From: Thermococcus guaymasensis DSM 11113
Lineage (GTDB): Archaea; Methanobacteriota_B; Thermococci; Thermococcales; Thermococcaceae
DNA length: 64,000 nucleotides
Direction of reading: 5' to 3'
NCBI RefSeq assembly: GCF_000816105.1
Contig: NZ_CP007140.1
Coordinates: 1,576,388 to 1,640,387, forward strand
Shown: piece by piece, positions 8,304 through 17,984 of the stretch
How the letters are laid out: the number at the start of each line of letters is the position of its first letter
Numbering within the stretch: position 1 is the stretch's first letter
Program-made: the position numbers and the translations under genes
The notes under the pieces: model-generated
The model's input: the letters and a program-made list of their open reading frames with translations, nothing else
Told to the model about the DNA's origin: nothing
The model's database searches: none

Positions 8304-11300
8304 TCATCCGTAGATGGCCAAGTAGTACTTCAGTGTGTATTCTGCGAGTACTGCGTACTTGTAAGCCTGTTTCATGTAGTACTTGCTGACTTGTGGGTCG
8401 TAGATGGCGTACTGCATTGCCTTGCCGCGGAACTCCTCAGATTTCTCTACATATGAACTAGTCACTGAGACAACTCTGATAACTGTTGTAGCAGGTAGTG
8501 TCTCTATTGCTTCTGCAACTTCTTCATAGTACCCTTCAATGATCTCTTCGTACTCCTGATCGAGTTTTTTGACCTCTTTGGTTTCTTCGATCTGTGGGCT
8601 TAGTGTGACAACAGTTTCATAAGCATAGCCGTATTCGGGGACTGCAACTTTGACATGTATCATTGCTGGTAGCTGTTCAACTGTGTACTCGAAGCTTAGG
8701 GCTCCATTTGCGTAGTAGTAAGCACCGTTAACGAATACTTTGGCTCCCTCGGTCAAGATGTCACCAGTCTTGGGGTCGCGGAGCTCCAGTGTGATGTTAA
8801 CCTTGTTGCCAACCTTGAGTTCTCCCGAAACATACGGAACTATTGCAACTTTCGGAGCACCAACGTCGACGATAACAGGGGCGTAGTCTATCACTTCACC
8901 GGTCGTTGCGTCGATCATCTTTATTACTCCGAGGTAAGTTCCCGGCTCCTCTACGTTAAGCTGCATGCTTACGCTGGCATCGTCGTTGTTTTGTATCTCC
9001 AGCGTTGAGGGGGATACTGCAACGTCACCATTGTCCCCGAAGACCTGGTAGTAGAAGGTGTAGTGTATCGGGTTGTATCCGACGGTGTCATAGCCGTAGA
9101 CCGCTATGAGGTAGTATCCGGGCTCCGGCATGAACTTCTCGAACTCCTCGTATGAGGTCGGACCGATCTGGTCTGTGTATTCTACGTAGTTCTCGAAGTT
9201 GACCAGATCCTCATAGGTCGGGAAGTAGTAGATGTAGAGGTCAAGGTCGGCGGTCGGGTCTTCTGGGTCTGTGATACCGACCCTGAGGTAGTAGTCGCTG
9301 GAAGTAACGGGTATGACTCCAATGATATCCCACTCGTCCTGGCCAACACTTCCCTCTACGGCGTTTGCAATGTCCATCCTGTTAAGTCCCAGCCCGGTAA
9401 GGTTGACCTCGACATTTCCGTATTCTTTGTTAACCACTGAAGCCGTTGTCTCGATGACCCCCGGCTTCTCTGAGTAAGTCCTGATTATGCCTGGGGAGAT
9501 GCTTAACGAGCTTGCAACGACCTCTATCTCGTAGTGGGACTCGTCGTAGCCGGTTCTAGCCTTGGCGAACGTGCTTGTGTAGGCAGTTATCTCCCAGTTG
9601 CCCGGCTCGGGGTCGTTGATCACCCAGGTGTACTCCGGTAGACCTGGGCCAACGAAGTAGTACCCCGGCACGTAAGAAGCGACGAGATCTCCATTGGGTT
9701 TGGCAATCATGAGGGTTGTCCTTCCCATTGGGTTACCGTTTTCGTCAAGCGGTACCCTGAGGGTAACGCGGAGCTCCTTGGTTCCCGGTGCAACCTGGAA
9801 GAAGTAGTGCTTTGCAACGCCCGGCAGAGCGGTGTCGCTGAGTGTTGCTTTGTTCTCTCCGTTCGGGTTCATGGGCATGTCAACGATTACCGGTATGAAT
9901 CCATCTATTACCTCAGTGTCCGGATCGTCAATGTAAACGAGGCCAATGTAGATATGACCCGGAGTGAGCTTGGAGTAGTCTATCCGGATGCCGAATGAAC
10001 CTGTGGTTTTCCCACCCGCAACGACGGTGTCGGTGCTTGGGATTATCCAATCAACGTTGGTGCTGATTCTGTACGCCTTCTCGCTCTCAGTGTACCAGAG
10101 GCCCAACTCGGAGTATTCCAATGGGTAGAAGTACAGCGGTATTCCCTCTGGCCTCTCGTTCCTGATGTAAACACCGCGGTAGAGGTACGGGAGACCAAAC
10201 ATACCATAGAAGTAGCTGTTGAACTCGACATAAGCCGAGCTGAGTGGGATCTTCCTCTTGTCTAGGTCTGTTCTGAAGCCGGTGTAAGTGGTACCGCCGT
10301 AGATGTACACGGTCTGCTCCTGGCTGAGCTCCTCAAGGGTTTCAATAGCCTTGTCCACCTGTATTAGACCGAATCCCTGGTCTATCATAGTGGCTCCCTC
10401 GACAGGCTTGGCACTGAGCTCAAGGGCACGCTTTATCATTATTGGGTTGTAGTTAAGGCCGTGTGCCTTTGCATAGCTTATCATCAGCGCAACAGCACCG
10501 CTGACGTGCGGAGTAGCCATCGAAGTACCGTCCCATATTCCGTAATACCCATACGGGTCATCTTCCATTACGGTGTTCCAGAGGGGCAGGCTTGAGAATA
10601 TCATCTCACCCGGAGCTATAACGTCCGGGTCGAGCATTCCATCCATCCTCGGGCCTCTGCTGGAGAAGCTAGCCAAGGTGTCCGCAACTCCCTCTGTACC
10701 ATAGAAGAACTGCCACCTCCAGCTTGAGCGGAAGGCGCCGACGGTTATGGCGAGGTCGCTGTTGCCTGGGGAACCGACGGTGTTTGTAGTGGGACCCTCA
10801 TTTCCAGCTGCTATTGAGAAGGTAACACCGTACACGTCGGTGATGTAGTTAACGTAGAATATCTCGGGGCTCTCAAGACCGTCATTGTATGTGTACAGAG
10901 CTCCAAGGGACATGCTTATGACGTCTGCCCCATTCTCCGCGGCATAGAACATTCCGTTGATTATCCAGCTGGTTCTTCCGAATCCTATTTCTCCAGGAAG
11001 AACCTTGACCTCCATGAGCTGGGCGTTGGGGGCAACACCATAGACGCCATAGAACACGGGGTCATCTGGGAGTCCAACACCTGCTATCGTTCCGCTGACG
11101 TGGGTTCCGTGTCCATGGGCGTCCCACATGAAGCTGACGTAGCCATAGTCGGGCTCAACTTCGGCGAGCACTATGGTAACCTTGGTGGTGGGAACCTGGA
11201 TGTAGGCACCGGTCTCATCGTACAGGGTGAGTGGCTCCTCATCTGTGAAGTCATTGTCGAGGTCGAGATCAATGTACACGGTGTAGGTTCCGTTCTTCTC

Positions 11301-12206
11301 GACGATGAGAACAGGATAAACGTCGCTGAGGTCTCCGAAGAGACCGAGGCCGTACGGGTCGTTGGGGGTTCCGGAGAAGTTGTTGAGGTCGAAGTACCTC
11401 TCGGGGAGAAGGCCAAGATAATACTCGGTTCCGTTGAGTCCCCCTACATAATAGGTGCCCATAGTATAGTTCGTGTACTCACTGTGCCCGTAGTAGTCAT
11501 AGTAGGCACCCCAGTAAACAGGAACGGTCATGTTAACAGTAATGTATCCATCGCTGGTGCTGTTTGTTTTGTAGTACAGCTGAGCGATGCCCTCATCGCT
11601 GGCATCGTAGATGTCAATTATCTTCTTCCTCCCGTCGAGGGTCGTCTGGAGGAACGGGTGGGCGACATCAACACCTGTGTCAAGAACAGCAACGGTGACG
11701 TTGTCGCCAAGGACACCATAGTTGACCCAGGTGTCATAGGCGTTGATTGTGTAAATGCTCTGGAACATTTCTGGTTTGGGGAGTTCTTGGCTCCCAACTG
11801 CGGGTGTGTCTGGCTCTTTGACTGGGTCTGGGAGCTTTACCGTCTTGTCTTCCCAGACACCAATGATTCCTTGGATCTGCCTCAGCTTCTCAAGGTTTTC
11901 ACGGGGAATCGTGGCAACTATGAAGCTGTCCTTTGGTCTGCTTATCGGGTCTATTTTGCCTATCTTAGCAATCTCCTCGTAAACTTCCATAGCCTTGTCC
12001 CTGGCCGGCGCAATGATCAGCCTCACTTCCTTTTCGTTGCCATTCAGGATGTTCTCGATTTGCTTGTCGACTGGAAGGAGCTTTTCACTTTCCTTTGGCT
12101 GAGAAACGGTGGGAACAGCAGTGGCTGAAGTGGGTGCTGAAGTTACTGGAACGATGGCCAGGGCCATAATTAAAACAACCAAGATACTTAGAGTCTTTCT
12201 GCTCAT
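8304..12206 (-). CDS. Secreted subtilisin-like serine protease, pyrolysin/stetterolysin type
   Basis: Large extracellular protease of 1300 residues. A signal peptide (about 1-24, ending PVTSA) is followed by a propeptide (about 25-150). The S8 catalytic domain has Asp176 in LDTGVD, His366 in HGHGTHVSG, oxyanion Asn469 in AAGNEGP, and Ser562 in DGTSMATPHVSG. The roughly 190-residue stretch between the catalytic Asp and His is the pyrolysin-type insertion, with acidic Dx[DN]xD segments that may bind calcium. The C-terminal 650 residues are beta-rich, as in pyrolysin. A strong TATA box precedes it at 12241-12250. It probably supplies peptides for growth. Confidence 0.95.
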   Translation of the reverse strand: MSRKTLSILVVLIMALAIVPVTSAPTSATAVPTVSQPKESEKLLPVDKQIENILNGNEKEVRLIIAPARDKAMEVYEEIAKIGKIDPISRPKDSFIVATIPRENLEKLRQIQGIIGVWEDKTVKLPDPVKEPDTPAVGSQELPKPEMFQSIYTINAYDTWVNYGVLGDNVTVAVLDTGVDVAHPFLQTTLDGRKKIIDIYDASDEGIAQLYYKTNSTSDGYITVNMTVPVYWGAYYDYYGHSEYTNYTMGTYYVGGLNGTEYYLGLLPERYFDLNNFSGTPNDPYGLGLFGDLSDVYPVLIVEKNGTYTVYIDLDLDNDFTDEEPLTLYDETGAYIQVPTTKVTIVLAEVEPDYGYVSFMWDAHGHGTHVSGTIAGVGLPDDPVFYGVYGVAPNAQLMEVKVLPGEIGFGRTSWIINGMFYAAENGADVISMSLGALYTYNDGLESPEIFYVNYITDVYGVTFSIAAGNEGPTTNTVGSPGNSDLAITVGAFRSSWRWQFFYGTEGVADTLASFSSRGPRMDGMLDPDVIAPGEMIFSSLPLWNTVMEDDPYGYYGIWDGTSMATPHVSGAVALMISYAKAHGLNYNPIMIKRALELSAKPVEGATMIDQGFGLIQVDKAIETLEELSQEQTVYIYGGTTYTGFRTDLDKRKIPLSSAYVEFNSYFYGMFGLPYLYRGVYIRNERPEGIPLYFYPLEYSELGLWYTESEKAYRISTNVDWIIPSTDTVVAGGKTTGSFGIRIDYSKLTPGHIYIGLVYIDDPDTEVIDGFIPVIVDMPMNPNGENKATLSDTALPGVAKHYFFQVAPGTKELRVTLRVPLDENGNPMGRTTLMIAKPNGDLVASYVPGYYFVGPGLPEYTWVINDPEPGNWEITAYTSTFAKARTGYDESHYEIEVVASSLSISPGIIRTYSEKPGVIETTASVVNKEYGNVEVNLTGLGLNRMDIANAVEGSVGQDEWDIIGVIPVTSSDYYLRVGITDPEDPTADLDLYIYYFPTYEDLVNFENYVEYTDQIGPTSYEEFEKFMPEPGYYLIAVYGYDTVGYNPIHYTFYYQVFGDNGDVAVSPSTLEIQNNDDASVSMQLNVEEPGTYLGVIKMIDATTGEVIDYAPVIVDVGAPKVAIVPYVSGELKVGNKVNITLELRDPKTGDILTEGAKVFVNGAYYYANGALSFEYTVEQLPAMIHVKVAVPEYGYAYETVVTLSPQIEETKEVKKLDQEYEEIIEGYYEEVAEAIETLPATTVIRVVSVTSSYVEKSEEFRGKAMQYAIYDPQVSKYYMKQAYKYAVLAEYTLKYYLAIYG

Positions 12207-12617
12207 AACCTAGAGCACCTCCATGCGGTATTGTGCAGTGATTTATATACTGGGGGGATTATTAAATTTTCCCCTAACGAACGAGGATAGAAGGGGTTCT
12301 ATGTTCCTAGAAGTCCTAAATGCAACCATCTCATAGCTCGAATTCCTTTCAATAATCATTGTTGTTTTGAGAGTGTGCATGATTCTGATTATGGGACTAC
12401 ACTATCCATTAACGTCAACAATAATTCATTGATCACCTAAAATTTAATCCAGAACGGGTGAATACAAAAGATCAGAAAAATATAGTTAGATCTGCCTAAA
12501 ATGTTTCCTGTGAGTTCGTTAATTGCCTTAAAAAGATATCCCTCCCTCGTTTGGGGTTAATTTTAAATAGGGTTCTTGGATATCACCTCCGGTAAGTACC
12601 CAAAGGAGGGAGATACT
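12207..12617. promoter_or_regulatory. Divergent AT-rich promoter region between subtilase and PEP synthase
   Basis: 411 bases without a gene. On the minus side a TATA box (TATATAAAT, 12241-12250) and a GGAGGTG ribosome site (12216-12222) serve the subtilase. On the plus side a TATA-like TTTTAAATAG (12561-12570) and an AAAGGAGGG ribosome site (12602-12610) serve ppsA. TATCAC-CTCCG-GTAAGT at 12581-12597 resembles one intact half of the TATCAC-N5-GTGATA motif bound by the Thermococcales glycolytic regulator TGR. The central part (12300-12540) is AT-rich, and I see nothing coding in it. Confidence 0.6.
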
Positions 12618-14999
12618 ATGAGCGAATACAGGTTTATAAGGTGGTTCGAGGAGCTCGGCAAGGAGGATGTCCCCCTTGTCGGAGGCAAGGGAGCCAACCT
12701 CGGAGAAATGACCAACGCGGGAATACCCGTCCCGCCCGGATTCTGTGTCACCGCTGAGGCCTACAAGTACTTTGTTGAAAACGTCAAGCTTGAGGACGGT
12801 AAGACCCTTCAGGAGTGGATTATGGAGGTCATAAGCAACACCAACGTTGACGACAGCAAGCAGCTCCAGGAGAACACTGCCAAGATAAGGCAGAAGATAA
12901 TCGAGCTCCCGATGCTCCCCGAGATCGCCGAAGAGATCGAGAGGGCTTACAAGGAGCTCAGCGCCAGGTTCAACAAGGACGCCGTTTACGTCGCCGTCCG
13001 CTCTTCTGCTACCGCCGAGGACCTTCCCGAAGCGAGTTTCGCCGGCCAGCAGGAGACCTACCTCGATGTCTACGGCGTTGACGACGTCATAGACAAGGTC
13101 AAGAAGTGCTGGGCCTCACTCTGGACCGCTCGCGCCACCTTCTACAGGGCCAAGCAGGGCTTCGACCACAGCAAGGTCTACCTCAGCGCCGTCGTCCAGA
13201 AGATGGTCAACAGCGAGAAGAGCGGTGTCATGTTCACCGCCAACCCGGTCACCAACGACAGGAACGAGATAATGATCAACGCCGCCTGGGGCCTCGGTGA
13301 GGCTGTCGTCAGCGGAAGCGTCACCCCCGACGAGTACATCGTCGAGAAGGGCACCTGGAAGATAAAGGAGAAGTTCATCGCCAAGAAGGAGGTCATGGTC
13401 GTCAGGAACCCCGAGACTGGCAAGGGAACCATCTACGTCAAGGTCGCCGACCACCTCGGCCCCGAGTGGGTTGAGAAGCAGGTTCTCACCGACGAGCAGA
13501 TTGTCGAGGTCGCTAAGATGGGCGCCAAGATTGAGGAGCACTACGGCTGGCCGCAGGACATTGAGTGGGCCTACGACAAGGACGACGGCAAGCTCTACAT
13601 CGTCCAGAGCAGGCCGATCACCACCCTCAAGGAGGAGGTCAAGACGGAGGAGGCCGAGATGACCGAGGAGATGAAGGTCCTCCTCAAGGGTCTCGGTGCC
13701 TCACCCGGCGTTGGTGCCGGTAGGGTTGTCGTCATACTCGACGCCAGCGAGATCGACAAGGTCAAGGAGGGCGACGTCCTCGTCACCACTATGACCAACC
13801 CGGACATGGTTCCGGCCATGAAGAGGGCTTCCGCTATCGTCACCGACGAGGGCGGAAGGACGTGCCACGCCGCTATCGTCAGCAGGGAGCTCGGCATCCC
13901 GGCCGTCGTCGGTACCAAGGAGGCTACCAAGGTCCTCAAGGACGGCATGCTCGTCACCGTCGACGGTACAAGGGGTGTCGTCTACGAGGGCATAGTCAAG
14001 AGCCTCGTCAAGAAGGAGGAGGAAGAGAAGGCTGCCGCTGCCGGAGGACAGGTCGTCGTTGCCGGCGCTCCGCTCGTTACAGCGACCGAGGTCAAGGTCA
14101 ACGTCTCAATGCCCGAGGTCGCCGAGCGCGCTGCAGCTACCGGCGCCGACGGTGTCGGTCTCCTCAGGGCCGAGCACATGATCCTCGGCATAGGCGCCCA
14201 CCCGATCAAGTTCATCAAGGAGGGCAAGGAAGAGGAGCTCGTCGAGAGGCTCGTCGAGGGCATCAGGAAGGTCGTTGAGGCCTTCTACCCGAGGCGCGTC
14301 TGGTACAGGACCCTCGACGCCCCGACCAACGAGTTCCGCGAGCTTCCGGGCGGCGAGGACGAGCCGGAAGAGAGGAACCCGATGCTCGGATGGAGAGGAA
14401 TCAGGCGCGGTCTCGACCAGCCGGAGCTCCTCAGGGCTGAGTTCAAGGCCATCAAGAGGCTCGTTGACGAGGGCTACGACAACATCGGCGTCATGCTCCC
14501 GCTCGTCAGCCACCCGGAGCAGATCAGGAAGGCCAAGGAGATTGCCATGGAGGTCGGTCTCATTCCGCACAAGGACGTCGAGTGGGGCGTCATGATCGAG
14601 ACTCCCGCTTCAGCTCTCATCATCGAGGACCTCATCAAGGAGGGCATCGACTTCATCAGCTTCGGCACCAACGACCTCACCCAGTACACCCTCGCCATCG
14701 ACAGGGACAACGAGCGCGTCTTCAAGCTCTACGACGAGAAGCACCCGGCAGTCCTCAAGCTCATCAAGCACGTCATCAAGGTCTGCAAGAAGTACGGCGT
14801 TGAGACCAGCATCTGCGGACAGGCCGGCAGTGACCCGAAGATGGCCAGGCTCCTCGTCAGGATGGGCATCGACAGCATTTCAGCCAACCCTGACGCCGTC
14901 GAACTCGTCAGGAAGACCGTCGCCAGGGAAGAGGCTAGGCTCAGGCTTGAGGCCGCCAGGAAGAAACTCTTCGAGGAGGAGGACGAGCTCGACTTCTGA
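12618..14999 (+). CDS. ppsA: Phosphoenolpyruvate synthase (pyruvate, water dikinase)
   Basis: Interconverts pyruvate + ATP with PEP + AMP + Pi at the pyruvate/PEP step of archaeal sugar metabolism. The 793 residues fall in three parts. The N-terminal ATP-grasp part has VGGKGANLGEM and VAVRSSATAEDLPEASFAGQ. The swivelling domain carries the phosphorylated His417 in GGRTCHAAIVSREL. The C-terminal PEP/pyruvate barrel has GVMIETPAS, FGTNDLTQYTL and the acid/base Cys733 in CGQAGSDP. ATG at 12618 follows AAAGGAGGG. Codon use is strongly biased to C-ending codons (GTC, CTC), as expected of a very highly expressed gene. Confidence 0.97.
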   Translation: MSEYRFIRWFEELGKEDVPLVGGKGANLGEMTNAGIPVPPGFCVTAEAYKYFVENVKLEDGKTLQEWIMEVISNTNVDDSKQLQENTAKIRQKIIELPMLPEIAEEIERAYKELSARFNKDAVYVAVRSSATAEDLPEASFAGQQETYLDVYGVDDVIDKVKKCWASLWTARATFYRAKQGFDHSKVYLSAVVQKMVNSEKSGVMFTANPVTNDRNEIMINAAWGLGEAVVSGSVTPDEYIVEKGTWKIKEKFIAKKEVMVVRNPETGKGTIYVKVADHLGPEWVEKQVLTDEQIVEVAKMGAKIEEHYGWPQDIEWAYDKDDGKLYIVQSRPITTLKEEVKTEEAEMTEEMKVLLKGLGASPGVGAGRVVVILDASEIDKVKEGDVLVTTMTNPDMVPAMKRASAIVTDEGGRTCHAAIVSRELGIPAVVGTKEATKVLKDGMLVTVDGTRGVVYEGIVKSLVKKEEEEKAAAAGGQVVVAGAPLVTATEVKVNVSMPEVAERAAATGADGVGLLRAEHMILGIGAHPIKFIKEGKEEELVERLVEGIRKVVEAFYPRRVWYRTLDAPTNEFRELPGGEDEPEERNPMLGWRGIRRGLDQPELLRAEFKAIKRLVDEGYDNIGVMLPLVSHPEQIRKAKEIAMEVGLIPHKDVEWGVMIETPASALIIEDLIKEGIDFISFGTNDLTQYTLAIDRDNERVFKLYDEKHPAVLKLIKHVIKVCKKYGVETSICGQAGSDPKMARLLVRMGIDSISANPDAVELVRKTVAREEARLRLEAARKKLFEEEDELDF

Positions 15000-15125
15000 T
15001 TTCCTCTCTTTTCTCCTGTATTCTGTTTTGGATTATTGCAAATGTTGCGCACTCCTCAGAAGTGTTGGCTCTTTTATCCACAATAAACTTTTTATACTAA
15101 CGTTTCGACAGTCATCTGATAGCTC

Positions 15126-16553
15126 ATGGACGGCGGGAAAATTCAGAGAATGCGCAACCAGATTCTCAACGGGCCGATAGTCAAAACACTCATCCTGTTA
15201 GCCTACCCTTTAATAATAAACCAGCTCGTCCAGGTTCTCTACAACCTCACCGATACATTCTGGCTCGGTAAACTTGGCAGAGAGGAGCTCGCGGCACCGG
15301 GGACGGCGTGGCCGCTGATCTCGTTCTTCATATCCATAGGGATGGGGTTTGCAAATGCCGGCTTCGCTTTCGTGAGCCAGTACGTTGGGGCTGGGAACTA
15401 TAAGAAGGCCAACCGCGCCGCCGGGGCGCTCTATTCACTCATGATGCTCTTTGCAATTGCCGTTGGGATGGTGGGTATAATTTTGGCTCCGTACCTTCTC
15501 AGATTCATGAACGTTAGCGATACGGTTTACCCGTACGCTCTGTCTTACACCCGCGTTATCTTCGCTGGAATACCTTTCTCGTTCACGCTCTTTGCATTCA
15601 ACTTCCTCCTCAGGGCCATTGGGGACACCAAAACACCGGTTAGGATAAACATAGCAACCGTTCTCCTTAACCTCGTCCTCGACCCGTTCTTTATCTTCGG
15701 CTGGGGGCCGTTTCCAGAGCTCGGAGTCGTCGGAGCGGCGGTTGCCACAATGCTTTCCAACAGTCTCGGCTCCCTCGTGGGTGGCTACCTCCTCTTCAGC
15801 GGGAAGGTAGGGATACACCTCACACTCCACAACCTCAAGCCGGACTGGCCTTTCTACTCCAGAATCTTCCGCGTAGGCATACCCTCAAGCATAGGATCAT
15901 CAACAACGGCCTTTGGCTTTGTAATCCTTACAAGGATAATTTTCACTATAGGCAAACTCTACGGCCAGGCACACGGCATTGAAAAGTTTGAAGATATTGC
16001 CTTCGCAACGTACTCGATAACCAACAGGCTGACTAGCTTCATGTTCGCGTTCTCCGATGGAATAAGCATGGCGATGGGAACGATGGTCGGCCAGGCCGTC
16101 GGCGCGAGGCTCTACCAGAGGGCCAAGGAAGTCGCGGAAAAAACCATGGCAATAAACTTCACGATCCTTGGCGTAGGCACGCTCCTCTTTATCCTCTTCC
16201 GCGTTCAGATTTTCAGGTTTTTCATCAACGACCCAGCAATAATAGCCGAGAGCGCCAAGGTCGTGAAGTACTTCGCAATATCGCTCCCGTTCTTCGGAAT
16301 CTTTGCCGCTGTGGAGAACGTCTTCAGGAGCGCGGGACACACCAAAAAGAGCATGGTACTCGACATGTTCCGCCTGTGGGTGCTCAGGCTCCCGCTGAGC
16401 TACGGGCTTGGAGTCCTCATGAGAGATACTGCTGGAATGTGGCTGGGAATGGGTCTGAGCAATATCCTGGGCGCGGTCGTTGCGCTGGCCTGGTTCCTGC
16501 GCGGCAGCTGGATGAAGGCGATAATCGAGGAGGAGCCAGGGGAGCATGGCTAG
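15126..16553 (+). CDS. MATE family multidrug/toxin efflux transporter (copy 1 of a tandem pair)
   Basis: Twelve-helix integral membrane protein of 475 residues, predicted to extrude organic compounds using a sodium or proton gradient. The family pattern is clear: helix 1 with QLVQVLYNLTDTFWLGKLG, the internal duplication RAIGDTKTPVRIN (first half) and RSAGHTKKSMVLDMFRLW (second half). A TATA-like CTTTTTATAC lies near 15087. Its stop overlaps the start of a second, clearly paralogous MATE gene by 8 bases. The substrate cannot be inferred. Confidence 0.93.
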   Translation: MDGGKIQRMRNQILNGPIVKTLILLAYPLIINQLVQVLYNLTDTFWLGKLGREELAAPGTAWPLISFFISIGMGFANAGFAFVSQYVGAGNYKKANRAAGALYSLMMLFAIAVGMVGIILAPYLLRFMNVSDTVYPYALSYTRVIFAGIPFSFTLFAFNFLLRAIGDTKTPVRINIATVLLNLVLDPFFIFGWGPFPELGVVGAAVATMLSNSLGSLVGGYLLFSGKVGIHLTLHNLKPDWPFYSRIFRVGIPSSIGSSTTAFGFVILTRIIFTIGKLYGQAHGIEKFEDIAFATYSITNRLTSFMFAFSDGISMAMGTMVGQAVGARLYQRAKEVAEKTMAINFTILGVGTLLFILFRVQIFRFFINDPAIIAESAKVVKYFAISLPFFGIFAAVENVFRSAGHTKKSMVLDMFRLWVLRLPLSYGLGVLMRDTAGMWLGMGLSNILGAVVALAWFLRGSWMKAIIEEEPGEHG

Positions 16554-17982
16554 TGAGAAGATTCAAAAGATGAGGGATCAGATACTGAACGGCCCGATAG
16601 AGAAGACTCTCCTCGTCTTGGCAGGCCCGTTGATAGTTAACAACCTGGTTCAGGTAGTCTACAACATAACTGACACATTCTGGCTCGGAAAGCTTGGAAG
16701 GGAGGCGCTCTCGGCCCCCGGAACCGTCTGGCCGATAATAGGAACCCTTATGGCACTTGGCATGGGGTTTGCAACTGCTGGCTTTGCCTTCGTTGGGCAG
16801 TATATAGGTGCTGAGAAGTATGAAAAGGCCAACCGTTCCGCAGGAGCGCTCTACTCACTTATGCTCCTCTTTTCCACGGCAACGGCCGTGATCAGCCTTG
16901 CAGTACTCCCATACGCGCTCCACTTCATGAAGGTAACCCCGAACGTATATCCCTATGCAAAGGCCTACGCTCAGGTTGTCTTCGCCGGTGTTCCGCTTTC
17001 CTTTGCCTTCATGGCATTCTCGGCACTTATGAGGGCTTCCGGCGACACTAAAACACCGGTAAAGATCAGCATGCTGACGGTGGGGATGAATATAGTCCTC
17101 GATCCGATTTTCATATTCTTTTTAGGTCTGGGCGTTGAGGGAGCTGCGATTGCCACTCTTCTCTCAAACGGTGTTGGGGCCATAATCGGCGCAAGGATCC
17201 TAACGAGCGGGAAAGCCAGTCTACATCTCACGCGCGAGACTCTTAAACCGGACTTCGAGTTCTACAGCAGGATATTCCACGTTGGCCTCCCTTCGGCAGT
17301 AGGACAGTCCGCGAACAGCTTCGGGTTCGTCGTCCTCACGAGGGTCATTTACGGCTACGGTGACGTGGTTTACGCTGCCTACACCATAACCACCCGCCTC
17401 GTCAACTTCATAACGAGCATAGCGAGGGGCGTTAGCATGGCCATGGGCACGATGATAGCCCAGAACGTTGGGGCGGAGAATTACGATAGGGCCAAGAAAA
17501 TAGCGGAGAGGGCCATGGTGATCAACTTCCTTATAGCCTCCTCAGCGATAATTATCGTAGGGCTCTTCAGGGTTCCTATTTTTAGGGTCTTTCTGGATGA
17601 TCCCGCGGTCATAGCCCAGAGCGAGTACGTGCTCAAATACTTCCTTATCTCCGTGCCCTTCTTCAATGGGATATTTGTCGTCGTGACGAGAACTTTCAGC
17701 TCCGCTGGCCACACCAAGAAGAGCATGATCCTCAGCATGTTGCGCCTTTGGGGTCTGAGGATACCGTTGAGCTACGTCTTCGGCTACGTTCCGGCGATAA
17801 TGCTCTCCTTGACGGTGCTCGGCCACGAGGTCAGCATAAGGATTCCGCTGGCGGAGCTCTTTGGAATGAGTAGCAAAGGCGTGTTCTTTGGTATGGGCAT
17901 GAGCAACTTTCTTGCGGCTCTGGTTGCATTTCTCTGGTTTATGCGCGGGAGCTGGATGAAAAGGATAATAGAGGAAAAATAG
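16546..17982 (+). CDS. MATE family efflux transporter (copy 2 of a tandem pair)
   Basis: A 478-residue paralogue of the preceding gene; both begin with near-identical segments (KIQ-R/K-MR-N/D-QILNGPI). It has the MATE repeats RASGDTKTPVKIS and SSAGHTKKSMILSMLRLW. Compared with copy 1 it has an extra segment before the last helix (about residues 420-445, LTVLGHEVSIRIPLAELFG). It starts inside the end of copy 1 and is surely cotranscribed. The pair may have arisen by local duplication and could act on different substrates or as partners. Confidence 0.92.
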   Translation: MASEKIQKMRDQILNGPIEKTLLVLAGPLIVNNLVQVVYNITDTFWLGKLGREALSAPGTVWPIIGTLMALGMGFATAGFAFVGQYIGAEKYEKANRSAGALYSLMLLFSTATAVISLAVLPYALHFMKVTPNVYPYAKAYAQVVFAGVPLSFAFMAFSALMRASGDTKTPVKISMLTVGMNIVLDPIFIFFLGLGVEGAAIATLLSNGVGAIIGARILTSGKASLHLTRETLKPDFEFYSRIFHVGLPSAVGQSANSFGFVVLTRVIYGYGDVVYAAYTITTRLVNFITSIARGVSMAMGTMIAQNVGAENYDRAKKIAERAMVINFLIASSAIIIVGLFRVPIFRVFLDDPAVIAQSEYVLKYFLISVPFFNGIFVVVTRTFSSAGHTKKSMILSMLRLWGLRIPLSYVFGYVPAIMLSLTVLGHEVSIRIPLAELFGMSSKGVFFGMGMSNFLAALVAFLWFMRGSWMKRIIEEK

Positions 17983-17984
17983 GA

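Noticed and set aside
11100-12128. 342-residue plus-strand frame
   Set aside because: Antisense to the subtilase signal, propeptide and catalytic region; no motif.
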